Below, in pieces: positions 1-6,300 of a DNA stretch of 7,208 bases; the first letter of the stretch is position 1, and every line of letters starts with the position of its first letter. The position numbers were made by a program, and so were the translations under genes. Location: the NCBI GenBank assembly GCA_021821235.1, contig JAKACS010000152.1, forward strand, positions 1 through 7,208. The letters are read 5' to 3'. The notes under the pieces are model-generated. The model was not told where the DNA came from. It did no database searches and saw nothing but the letters and a program-made list of their open reading frames with translations. This DNA is from Bacillota bacterium. GTDB taxonomy: Bacteria; Bacillota; Bacilli; Bacillales_B; DSM-18226.

Positions 1-984
1 TGCTTTTTCAAATGCAAATATTTGATTTCTTGGCGTTCTTACGTAATTCCGTTCAGGAACGTAGTTGACAGGGATCAGATTCACATGACATTTGATTCCC
101 TTCAATAAACGGGATAGTTCCTCGGCATGTTCAATCTGGTCGTTCACACCGCCAAACAGCCCGTATTCAAAACTGATTCTTCGTCCGGTCTTATCGATAT
201 AATACCGCACTGCTTTCATTAAGTCATCAAGTTTATACGCTTTGTTGATCGGCATTAATCTTGAGCGTAGTTCCGTGTTTGGCGCATGAAGGGAAATCGC
301 AAAATTGATTTGCATATTCTCATCGGCAAACTGATAAATTTTCGGGATTATCCCGCTTGTCGATACCGTAATATGGCGCGCACCGATATTTAAGCCCTGC
401 TCATCGTTGATAATTTTCAAAAAGGCAAGCATGTTGTCATAATTATCAAATGGTTCACCGATTCCCATAATCACCACTGAGCTTACGCGCTCATCGGTTT
501 CATCCAAGGCCTGCTGGACGTTTACGACTTGAGCAACAATTTCACCCGCTTCAAGATGTCGCTTTAAACCGCCGAGTGTTGATGCGCAAAATGTACAGCC
601 GATTCGGCAGCCGACTTGGGTTGTTACACATACAGAATTGCCGTAATTGTGGCGCATTAAAACCGTTTCAATCGAATAACCGTCATGCAGTTCAAACAAA
701 AATTTGATCGTACCATCAGCTGATTGCTGTTTAATGATCGTTTTTAAGGTTGTGATTTCAAAATCACGATTAAGCAGTTCTCGGAGATTCTTTGATAAAT
801 TGCTCATTTCATCAAAGGAGGAAACTCTTTTTTTATATAGCCAATCATATAATTGATCGGCACGAAACGGCTTTTCATCATTTTCGCTAAGCCACTCTTT
901 TAATTCTTCGGCTTTAATGGAGTAAATCGACCGTTTTTTTAGCTCTTTTTCTGTTTTCGTCTCAGTTGTCTGTATTGGTTCCAA
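1..984 (-). CDS. rlmN: Dual-specificity RNA methyltransferase RlmN (radical SAM), 3' end cut off by the window edge
   Basis: My own translation of the minus strand gives 328 uninterrupted residues from a TTG at 984 to the window edge. RlmN is a cytoplasmic radical-SAM enzyme that methylates C2 of A2503 in 23S rRNA and, in characterised members, of A37 in some tRNAs. The radical-SAM cluster motif is GCRIGCTFC, with Cys126, Cys130 and Cys133 binding the 4Fe-4S cluster. Cys119 just before it matches one of the two catalytic cysteines of the family. The GEP motif follows as [12 protein letters not shown] (about 173-184). Family members are about 345-365 residues, so only a short C-terminal piece, including the second catalytic cysteine, lies outside. 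TTG is chosen because TAG, TGA and TAA codons stand directly upstream in this frame and AGAAGGTG lies 9 bases before it. Cfr is a close relative, but the neighbours (rsmB, fmt, def) favour the housekeeping RlmN. Confidence 0.95.
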   Translation of the reverse strand, partial: MEPIQTTETKTEKELKKRSIYSIKAEELKEWLSENDEKPFRADQLYDWLYKKRVSSFDEMSNLSKNLRELLNRDFEITTLKTIIKQQSADGTIKFLFELHDGYSIETVLMRHNYGNSVCVTTQVGCRIGCTFCASTLGGLKRHLEAGEIVAQVVNVQQALDETDERVSSVVIMGIGEPFDNYDNMLAFLKIINDEQGLNIGARHITVSTSGIIPKIYQFADENMQINFAISLHAPNTELRSRLMPINKAYKLDDLMKAVRYYIDKTGRRISFEYGLFGGVNDQIEHAEELSRLLKGIKCHVNLIPVNYVPERNYVRTPRNQIFAFEKA

Positions 985-992
985 CTATCATT
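980..992 (-). repeat. 13-base junction repeat, copy at rsmB/rlmN
   Basis: The minus strand reads AATGATAGTTGGA, identical to the copy at 2348-2360. Here it spans the rsmB stop, supplies two extra stop codons (TGA, TAG) and contains the TTG start of rlmN. Confidence 0.5.
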
Positions 993-2340
993 ACACCTTC
1001 TTTCGTAAAAATGCGATATAAAACCCGTCTGAACTGAAATCCTGAGGGAATATTTGCAAATCAAAGCCATGAATCAGCGGTTGAATAGGCGCTGGCATCC
1101 GTTTTTTAAACTGCAAATCACCTGCAAATTCAATGTTTTCCTTTAAAAAAGCGGAGACAACCGTTTCGTTTTCCTGTTTATCAACCGTGCAAGTGCTGTA
1201 AACGAGGACGCCCCCTTTTTTCAGCAATGGCGCAACCGCGGCCAAAAGTTTTTTTTGAATCGCGCTTAATTGGAACAGATCTTGCTCTTGTTTTGCATAC
1301 TTGATATCCGGCTTTCTTCGCATGACGCCAAGACCAGAACATGGAGCATCCAACAAGATGCGGTCAAATGATTCCCGTTCAAAATGCTCCGGTGCCTGCA
1401 GGCTGTTTAGCGTCATCGGGTGAATAGTATTTAATCCGAGCCTTTCAGCATTGTCGCGAATCAGTTTTACTTTGTGCGCGTGAAGATCAAGGGAAATGAC
1501 TTTTCCTTTGTTTTGCATTTTTTCTGCAATATGGGTGCTTTTCCCCCCGGGAGCTGCACATGCATCCAGAATCGTTTCATTTGCCTCTGCACCGAGAGCA
1601 TAGGCAACAAGCATCGAACTTTCATCTTGAATGGTAATCAATCCTTCTTTAAAAACTGCCGATGCAGCGAGATTCCCTTTCAGGGAGCGAATGGCGACAG
1701 GGATGACTGGGCTTTTTTCGACAATAAAGCCTTCAGCTTCCAAGCGGTCAAGGCACTCTTGCCTCGTTGTTTTCGCCGTGTTGACCCTTGCTGTTTGCGT
1801 TGCTGCGGTTAAATTGATTTCCGCCATTTCTTTCGTCTTTTCAAGGCCAAATTGATCTGTCCATCTGCGAATCAGCCACTCGGGATGGCTTGTCTCAATT
1901 GAAAGGCGGACAATTGGATCAGCGATTCCTTCAATGGAGGGAAGCCCTTCCCGCTGAATGCTCCTCAACACGCCGTTCACCATCCCGGCAATCCCTTTGT
2001 GGCCGCGCTTTTTGGCGATTTCCACCGCTTCGAAAATGGCGGCGCGATCCGGAATTTTATCAAGATAAACCATTTGGTAGACGGTAAGCCTTAGCAATTG
2101 AAGAACCCAATTCTCAACTTTCTTCCCCTTCTTTAAAAATGGTTGCAAATAATAGTCCAATGTCATTTTCCGCTGTAAGGTTCCATAGGTTAATTCTGTC
2201 AAAAGGCCAATATCTTTTTCCGGCAAACGGTTGTTTTCAATCGCGTGATGAAGAAGCAAGTTGCTGTATGATTGATTTTTTTCAATTGCCTCAAGTAATT
2301 CCAGCGCTGTTTCCCGGACATTTTTGGTTTGTTTACGCAT
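991..2340 (-). CDS. rsmB: 16S rRNA (cytosine-C5) methyltransferase RsmB
   Basis: RsmB (also called Sun) uses S-adenosylmethionine to make m5C at position 967 (E. coli numbering) of 16S rRNA. With the ATG at 2340 the protein has 449 residues, close to the usual 430-450. The N-terminal 130 or so residues are a NusB-like RNA-binding domain, and the rest is the Rossmann methyltransferase domain. Seen in order: the SAM-binding motif [14 protein letters not shown] (about 258-271), [15 protein letters not shown] with Cys334, and YSTCT with Cys384. The family uses one of these cysteines as the nucleophile and the other for product release. The frame stays open to a TTG at 2352, which would add four residues. 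I prefer the ATG because GGAG sits 6 bases before it. The start overlaps the end of fmt by 8 bases, so translation is probably coupled. Confidence 0.96.
   Translation of the reverse strand: MRKQTKNVRETALELLEAIEKNQSYSNLLLHHAIENNRLPEKDIGLLTELTYGTLQRKMTLDYYLQPFLKKGKKVENWVLQLLRLTVYQMVYLDKIPDRAAIFEAVEIAKKRGHKGIAGMVNGVLRSIQREGLPSIEGIADPIVRLSIETSHPEWLIRRWTDQFGLEKTKEMAEINLTAATQTARVNTAKTTRQECLDRLEAEGFIVEKSPVIPVAIRSLKGNLAASAVFKEGLITIQDESSMLVAYALGAEANETILDACAAPGGKSTHIAEKMQNKGKVISLDLHAHKVKLIRDNAERLGLNTIHPMTLNSLQAPEHFERESFDRILLDAPCSGLGVMRRKPDIKYAKQEQDLFQLSAIQKKLLAAVAPLLKKGGVLVYSTCTVDKQENETVVSAFLKENIEFAGDLQFKKRMPAPIQPLIHGFDLQIFPQDFSSDGFYIAFLRKKV
994..1001 (-). promoter_or_regulatory. Ribosome binding site of rlmN, inside the end of rsmB
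   Basis: The minus strand reads AGAAGGTG, 9 bases before the TTG at 984. It lies within the last codons of rsmB, so ribosomes finishing rsmB end right on this site, which suggests translational coupling. A nearby ATG at 991-989 opens only nine codons before TGA and is not the rlmN start. The site therefore supports the TTG. Confidence 0.65.
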
Positions 2341-3286
2341 GTTGATCTCCAACTATCATTCCAAGTGCAAGCTTCGAGCCAGTGCCTCTTAAAAATTCCT
2401 CAGCTGTCATTTTCTTTTTCCCGGATGGCTGAAGTTCTTTGATTTTAATGGCGGTGTCATTGCCTGTTACCACAACAATGCCATCACTTTCAATTTTTGT
2501 AATCGTTCCCGGTACAGCTGTTTTCGCGTTTGCTACTTTTTCAACACGCCAAATTTTGATTACTTGACCATTTAAAGTCGTGAAGGCAACAGGCCATGGA
2601 TTCAAACCGCGAACTTGATTAAAAATTTCCTCACCGGTTTTGCTCCAATCGATCCGCTCCTGTTCCCGTTTTATATTGGCCGCAAAGGTCGCTTTTGCAT
2701 CGTCTTGTAATGATGGTTCAATTTGCCCCGTAAGCAGCTTCGGCAGCGTTTCTGAAAGCAATTTCGCTCCTGCAGCACTTAATTTATTATGCAAACTGCC
2801 AACATTGTCTTCCTCAGCAATCGGAACCTCGACTTGAGTTAAAATATCGCCGGCATCGAGCTTTTCTGCCATATACATGATTGTTATACCCGTTTTTTCT
2901 TTACCTTGAATCAAGGCATAATGAATCGGCGCACCGCCGCGCAATTCAGGAAGCAGGGAGGCGTGAACATTTATGCAACCGTACTTTGGTGCCTCAAGGA
3001 GTGCTTGCGGCAAGATCTGCCCAAAGGCTGCCGTTACGATTAAATCTGGGTTTAACGCCAAGATCTTTTCAAGTTCTTTAGGCTCACGAATTTTCTCCGG
3101 CTGATAGACTGGGATTCCCTGGATAATGGCTTCCCTTTTCACTGGCGGTGGCGTCAACGTTTTTTTTCTACCGACCGGGCGATCCGGCTGGGTTACTACG
3201 GCAATGACTTCATAGCCGTCTTGAATTAATTGCCTTAATACAGGGACAGAAAAATCCGGTGTGCCCATAAAAACGATTTTTGTCAT
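2333..3286 (-). CDS. fmt: Methionyl-tRNA formyltransferase
   Basis: Fmt transfers the formyl group of 10-formyltetrahydrofolate to Met-tRNA(fMet), giving the initiator used in bacterial translation. The 317 residues match the normal family length. The N-terminal formyltransferase fold opens with [15 protein letters not shown]. The loop RPVGRKK (about 36-42) corresponds to the basic loop that contacts the tRNA acceptor stem. The catalytic trio is visible as Asn106 and His108 in INVHAS and Asp144 in EKLDAGDIL. The signature [12 protein letters not shown] lies at about 110-121. The C-terminal part (from about 207) is the tRNA-binding OB-like domain. The ATG directly follows the def stop codon with no spacer, and AGGA (3294-3297) lies 7 bases upstream inside def. 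Def undoes the formylation that Fmt installs, so the pairing is functional. Nothing looks truncated. Confidence 0.98.
   Translation of the reverse strand: MTKIVFMGTPDFSVPVLRQLIQDGYEVIAVVTQPDRPVGRKKTLTPPPVKREAIIQGIPVYQPEKIREPKELEKILALNPDLIVTAAFGQILPQALLEAPKYGCINVHASLLPELRGGAPIHYALIQGKEKTGITIMYMAEKLDAGDILTQVEVPIAEEDNVGSLHNKLSAAGAKLLSETLPKLLTGQIEPSLQDDAKATFAANIKREQERIDWSKTGEEIFNQVRGLNPWPVAFTTLNGQVIKIWRVEKVANAKTAVPGTITKIESDGIVVVTGNDTAIKIKELQPSGKKKMTAEEFLRGTGSKLALGMIVGDQHA
2347..2350 (-). promoter_or_regulatory. Ribosome binding site that decides the rsmB start (ATG 2340 over TTG 2352)
   Basis: The minus strand reads GGAG followed by six bases and then ATG at 2340. The competing TTG at 2352 overlaps this GGAG and has only a weak GGA about 7 bases upstream of it. 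The site lies within the final fmt codons, so a ribosome ending fmt can reinitiate directly on rsmB. Confidence 0.65.
2348..2360 (-). repeat. 13-base junction repeat, copy at fmt/rsmB
   Basis: This is the second exact copy of AATGATAGTTGGA. Here it is read through in the fmt frame (as Met-Ile-Val). In the rsmB frame it gives TGA, TAG, TTG, and it also supplies the first three bases of the GGAG ribosome binding site of rsmB. Confidence 0.5.
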
Positions 3287-3769
3287 TTAGTCGTCCTGCC
3301 CTTCCAGCTCTTCTTCCGTTAAATATCTTGTTACATATGTTGTAAATAGAATCCCATTCAAATGATCGATTTCATGTTGGACTGCCCTTGCAAGGAATCC
3401 TTCCGCTTCCAACTGGTATTTCCGACCGCGACGGTCAAAAGCTTCAATTTTTACATGATTCGGCCTTGTTACTTCTCCATATATACCCGGAAAACTTAAG
3501 CAGCCTTCCGGTCCGGTTTGACTCCCAGAAGTTTCAAGGATTCGGGGATTGATCATTTCGGTCGTTCCAGATTCATCATCAATATCGACAATTGCAATTT
3601 GAAGATCCAAGCCGATTTGCGGAGCAGCGAGACCGACGCCATCGTGTTGAATCATCGTTTCGTACATATCATCTAATAATTTTCCAAGTTTTCGATCAAA
3701 CTTCATTACTTCCCTGCACTGCTGCTCCAAAATTTCAGCAGGGTAAGTAACAACTTTCCGTATCGCCAA
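3287..3769 (-). CDS. def: Peptide deformylase (type 1-like, iron/zinc metalloenzyme)
   Basis: Def removes the N-formyl group from the first methionine of new proteins at the ribosome exit. The 160 residues carry all three family motifs: GVGLAAPQIG (44-53), EGCLSFPG (88-95) and QHEIDH (131-136). The metal ligands are Cys90, His132 and His136, the catalytic base is Glu133, and Gln51 helps stabilise the transition state. The length and the EGCLSFP form of motif 2 match the 160-residue housekeeping deformylase of B. subtilis rather than the longer type 2 form. The start is TTG. Upstream in the same frame I find no ATG, GTG or other TTG back to a TAA stop, and a strong GGAGG stands 8 bases before this codon. 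The N terminus MAIRKVVTYPAEIL fits the family. The stop codon touches the fmt start. Confidence 0.97.
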   Translation of the reverse strand: MAIRKVVTYPAEILEQQCREVMKFDRKLGKLLDDMYETMIQHDGVGLAAPQIGLDLQIAIVDIDDESGTTEMINPRILETSGSQTGPEGCLSFPGIYGEVTRPNHVKIEAFDRRGRKYQLEAEGFLARAVQHEIDHLNGILFTTYVTRYLTEEELEGQDD

Positions 3770-3777
3770 AAAATTTT

Positions 3778-3782
3778 CCTCC
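3778..3782 (-). promoter_or_regulatory. Strong ribosome binding site (GGAGG) of def, with a TTG start
   Basis: The minus strand reads GGAGG, then AAAATTTT (8 bases), then TTG at 3769. This is the strongest Shine-Dalgarno sequence in the window. It stands free in the intergenic gap, unlike the sites of priA, fmt, rsmB and rlmN, which lie inside the preceding gene. That suits independent initiation on def. Confidence 0.85.
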
Positions 3783-3793
3783 AGTATGCTCTT

Positions 3794-3807
3794 TTGCCAA
3801 ATGGCAA
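3794..3807. repeat. Perfect 14-bp palindrome upstream of def, possible operator
   Basis: TTGCCAAATGGCAA consists of two perfect 6-base arms around a 2-base centre. It ends 11 bases before the GGAGG of def. As DNA it has the look of a small dimeric-repressor site. As RNA it could form only a 5-bp stem with a 4-base loop close to the ribosome binding site. I do not recognise it as the site of a named regulator. Confidence 0.4.
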
Positions 3808-3834
3808 TGATGTATAATTGGTTTTATTGTCGCC

Positions 3835-3859
3835 AAAAATAGTTCGTTTCTTAACAAAC
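3835..3859 (-). terminator. Weak hairpin with T run after priA, possible attenuator
   Basis: The minus strand reads GTTTGTT, a loop AAGA, then AACGAAC (3842-3859), followed by TATTTTT (3835-3841). The seven-pair stem contains one G-U pair and is AT-rich, so it would be unstable. It may be a leaky terminator or an RNA 3'-end protection element between priA and def, or chance in an AT-rich gap. Confidence 0.2.
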
Positions 3860-3888
3860 AATAAGCAACTTTATTTTTCTATTCGTTG

Positions 3889-6300
3889 CTACATTAAAAT
3901 AAACGGATTGACATCAACGGAAACTTGCAATCCGTGAAGCGGATTTTTTTGATAGACATCCAGTACCTGCTTTAACGTTTTTGGCAGTTCTGGCTCCCGT
4001 TTGTATTTTATCAAACATTGATAGCGATATCTATTATTGATCCGCGGAATTGTCGATGCGACCGGTCCAAGAATAATGGTTTGATCTGATAGCCTTGAGC
4101 GGATGAAATTCGTTATTTTTTCGGTAACTGAAACAGCTGTCATCAATTGCTCATGGCTGACCGTAATCAAGGTAATATAATAAAATGGCGGGTATTTATG
4201 AATTTTGCGTACTTGCATTTCCTGCTGATAGAATTGATCATAGTCTTGTTTCCCAGCCAGTTGCACACTGTAATGCTCTGGCGTGTAAGTTTGGATAATC
4301 ACTTCTCCAGGCAGCTCATGCCTTCCAGCTCTACCACTGACTTGGGTCAATAGCTGGAACGTTTTTTCAGATGAGCGGAAATCGGGCAAGTGGAGCATCG
4401 TATCGGCGGAAAGGACACCGACAAGGGTTATATTTGGAAAATCAAGACCTTTGGCAATCATTTGTGTTCCAAGCAAGATATCTGCATTTCCTTGCTGGAA
4501 CTCGGTAAGCAGCCGCTCATGTGCCCCTTTTCGCCCAGTTGTGTCGACGTCCATGCGAATTACCCGTGCCTCTGGCAGAACTTTGCCTAGTTCCACCTCT
4601 ATCTTTTGTGTCCCAGTGCCAAAATAGCGAATATGCTCGCTGCCGCATTCCGGGCAATGGGCAGGTACCCAACCTTCAAAACCGCAGTAATGGCATTTCA
4701 TTTGTTCGCTTTTACTATGATATGTTAACGAAATATCACAGTTTGGACAATTGACAACATAGCCGCAATCCCTGCACATCACAAACGATGAATGGCCGCG
4801 CTTATTTAAAAATAGAACTGTTTGCTCTTTTCTTTCAAGTCGCTCTTTTAACTTTTCCATCAGCACATTTGAAAAAATCGAACGGTTTTCGGCGCGCAAC
4901 TCTTCGCGCATATCAACAATTTGAACAGGTGGAAGCTCTTGATTATTCATCCGGTTTGGCAGCGGCAGCAAATGATAGACCCCTTTTTGGGCGCGGGCAA
5001 ACGATTCGAGAGCGGGGGTTGCACTTCCCAAAACAACCGGACAATTGTATGTTTCTCCGCGTTTAACTGCAACATCCTTAGCATGATAGCGCGGCATTTC
5101 TTCTTGTTTATAGCTTGTTTCATGCTCTTCATCGATGATAATGATGCCAAGATTTTCAAATGGAGCAAAGATGGCAGATCGCGCTCCTACGGCTACTTTT
5201 ACTTCTTTTCGCTGAATTTTCCGCCATTCGTCGTATTTTTCTCCAGCAGACAATCCACTGTGCAGCACAGCCACTTGATCGCCAAACCGGCCTTTGAATC
5301 GGGTGACCATTTGCGGCGTGAGCGCGATTTCGGGTACGAGCACAATTGCTTCCTTACCGTTTTCAATCACCGCCTGAATCGATTGCAAATAAACCTCTGT
5401 CTTGCCGCTTCCCGTGACACCGTACAATAAAAACACTTCATGCCTCAGGTTTTCTATCGAGGCCAAAATCGGTGCAATTGCTTTTTTTTGAGCAGGAGTT
5501 AACGGAAGCGGGCTTGTTCGTGTAAATTTTCGATCGGCAAATGGATCGCGGTAAACCTCCCGTTCATCCTCTCCAAGAATATTTTTTTCGATCAGCGCAC
5601 TGACGGTTGAAGAGGAAACCCCAGCAAGGGCATACAACGTTTTTGGCTCAATCGGCTGTGGATTTGCAATAAAAAAGTTTAGCAGCTGCCGCTGTTTATC
5701 TGCCCTTGCAGGAATTTGTTCAAACATCGCTTTCAATTGGCTCTTTTGGATAAGGGGATAGATATATTTTTGCCGTTTCTTTTTCACTCGGTCTTTGACT
5801 TGGTAAATAACTTCCAGCCGGCCTTTTGCCACTTCTAATTGCAGCTTGGCAGCAAGTCCCGATTTTAAAGCATCCTCCCATGTCATTCTGCCGTTTTTTT
5901 GAAAAAATGATGGCAGCGAATCTGCTAACATTTCTGCGGAAACTCCTTCGGCCATTCTGATGATTTTTTCATATTTTGCTTTTAACGCAGCCGGCAACAT
6001 CGCCTGAAATGTTAAAATTTGAAAGCTGAGCGTATGTTCGGACAACCAATTTCCAAGATTTAATAACTCTTGGTTCAAAACTGGAAGCAAATCCATCGGT
6101 TCAGCAATTTCTCTGAGTTTTTGATGCTCTGATTCTGCCTTTATTTCCACAACAAATCCTTGGAGCTTTCTCGGTCCAAAGGGGACAATCACCCTGATTC
6201 CAGGTTGAATGATCTCTTCCCATTTAGCTGGAACAAGATAATCAAACGGCTTATCCGTTTGTTTTGCTGGAACATCAACGATTACACTGGCAACTTTCAT
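3889..6300 (-). CDS. priA: Primosomal protein N' (replication restart helicase PriA)
   Basis: PriA recognises stalled forks and D-loops, unwinds the lagging arm in the 3'-5' direction and starts reloading of the replicative helicase. The 803 residues fit the Bacillus type (about 805). Domains in order: 3'-end DNA-binding domain (about 1-105), winged-helix region (to about 250), then the two helicase lobes. Seen motifs are Walker A GVTGSGKT (294-301), DEEH (390-393), the following aromatic-rich stretch with Tyr397 and Tyr405, GSATP (425-429), GTQMIAKGLDFPN (611-623) and QVSGRAGR (653-660). Between the lobes are eight cysteines at 509, 512, 518, 521, 536, 539, 549 and 552, enough for two structural zinc ions. 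The ATG overlaps the coaBC stop as ATGA, and AAAGGA lies 9 bases upstream inside coaBC, so translation is probably coupled. All key residues are present, so it should be active. Confidence 0.98.
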   Translation of the reverse strand: MKVASVIVDVPAKQTDKPFDYLVPAKWEEIIQPGIRVIVPFGPRKLQGFVVEIKAESEHQKLREIAEPMDLLPVLNQELLNLGNWLSEHTLSFQILTFQAMLPAALKAKYEKIIRMAEGVSAEMLADSLPSFFQKNGRMTWEDALKSGLAAKLQLEVAKGRLEVIYQVKDRVKKKRQKYIYPLIQKSQLKAMFEQIPARADKQRQLLNFFIANPQPIEPKTLYALAGVSSSTVSALIEKNILGEDEREVYRDPFADRKFTRTSPLPLTPAQKKAIAPILASIENLRHEVFLLYGVTGSGKTEVYLQSIQAVIENGKEAIVLVPEIALTPQMVTRFKGRFGDQVAVLHSGLSAGEKYDEWRKIQRKEVKVAVGARSAIFAPFENLGIIIIDEEHETSYKQEEMPRYHAKDVAVKRGETYNCPVVLGSATPALESFARAQKGVYHLLPLPNRMNNQELPPVQIVDMREELRAENRSIFSNVLMEKLKERLERKEQTVLFLNKRGHSSFVMCRDCGYVVNCPNCDISLTYHSKSEQMKCHYCGFEGWVPAHCPECGSEHIRYFGTGTQKIEVELGKVLPEARVIRMDVDTTGRKGAHERLLTEFQQGNADILLGTQMIAKGLDFPNITLVGVLSADTMLHLPDFRSSEKTFQLLTQVSGRAGRHELPGEVIIQTYTPEHYSVQLAGKQDYDQFYQQEMQVRKIHKYPPFYYITLITVSHEQLMTAVSVTEKITNFIRSRLSDQTIILGPVASTIPRINNRYRYQCLIKYKREPELPKTLKQVLDVYQKNPLHGLQVSVDVNPFILM

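Larger units (their letters stand above)
3770..3888 (-). promoter_or_regulatory. Intergenic region between priA and def, possible regulatory region
   Basis: This 119-base AT-rich gap is the only non-coding stretch of note; every other junction here overlaps, abuts or has a 6-base spacer. From the priA end it holds a weak hairpin with a T run (3835-3859), a possible but poor promoter, a 14-bp palindrome (3794-3807) and the def ribosome binding site. On the minus strand, TTGGCG (3831-3836) and TATACA (3811-3816) are 14 bases apart, too close for a good sigma-A promoter. On the plus strand, TATAAT (3813-3818) is a perfect -10 hexamer, but I see no fitting -35. A promoter for def and downstream genes is possible but not shown. 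Confidence 0.35.

Noticed and set aside
965..991. ATG at 991 as the rlmN start
   Set aside because: It overlaps the rsmB stop as TAATG, but the frame closes after nine codons at TGA and is not the RlmN frame.
1249..1256. Runs of eight A on the coding strand in rsmB (1249-1256), fmt (3160-3167) and priA (5482-5489) as slippage or phase-variation sites
   Set aside because: Each falls in conserved codons for Lys and its neighbours, the genes are intact core genes, and such runs are expected in moderately AT-rich genomes using AAA for lysine.
1474..1812. Plus-strand open frame of 112 codons
   Set aside because: It is antisense to the RsmB methyltransferase domain. The cysteine-rich, low-complexity translation looks like the reverse of coding sequence.
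3763..3839. Short direct repeat TCGCCAAAAA at 3763-3772 and 3830-3839
   Set aside because: Ten bases dominated by an A run. One copy is simply the def start region; chance is the simpler explanation.
4947..5168. Minus-strand 73-codon frame inside priA
   Set aside because: It is an alternative frame within the conserved DEEH to GSATP region of priA, with no family resemblance.
4921..5430. Plus-strand open frame of 169 codons
   Set aside because: It lies wholly antisense to the priA helicase core, has no ribosome binding site that I can see, and its translation has no recognisable domain. It is a shadow of priA.
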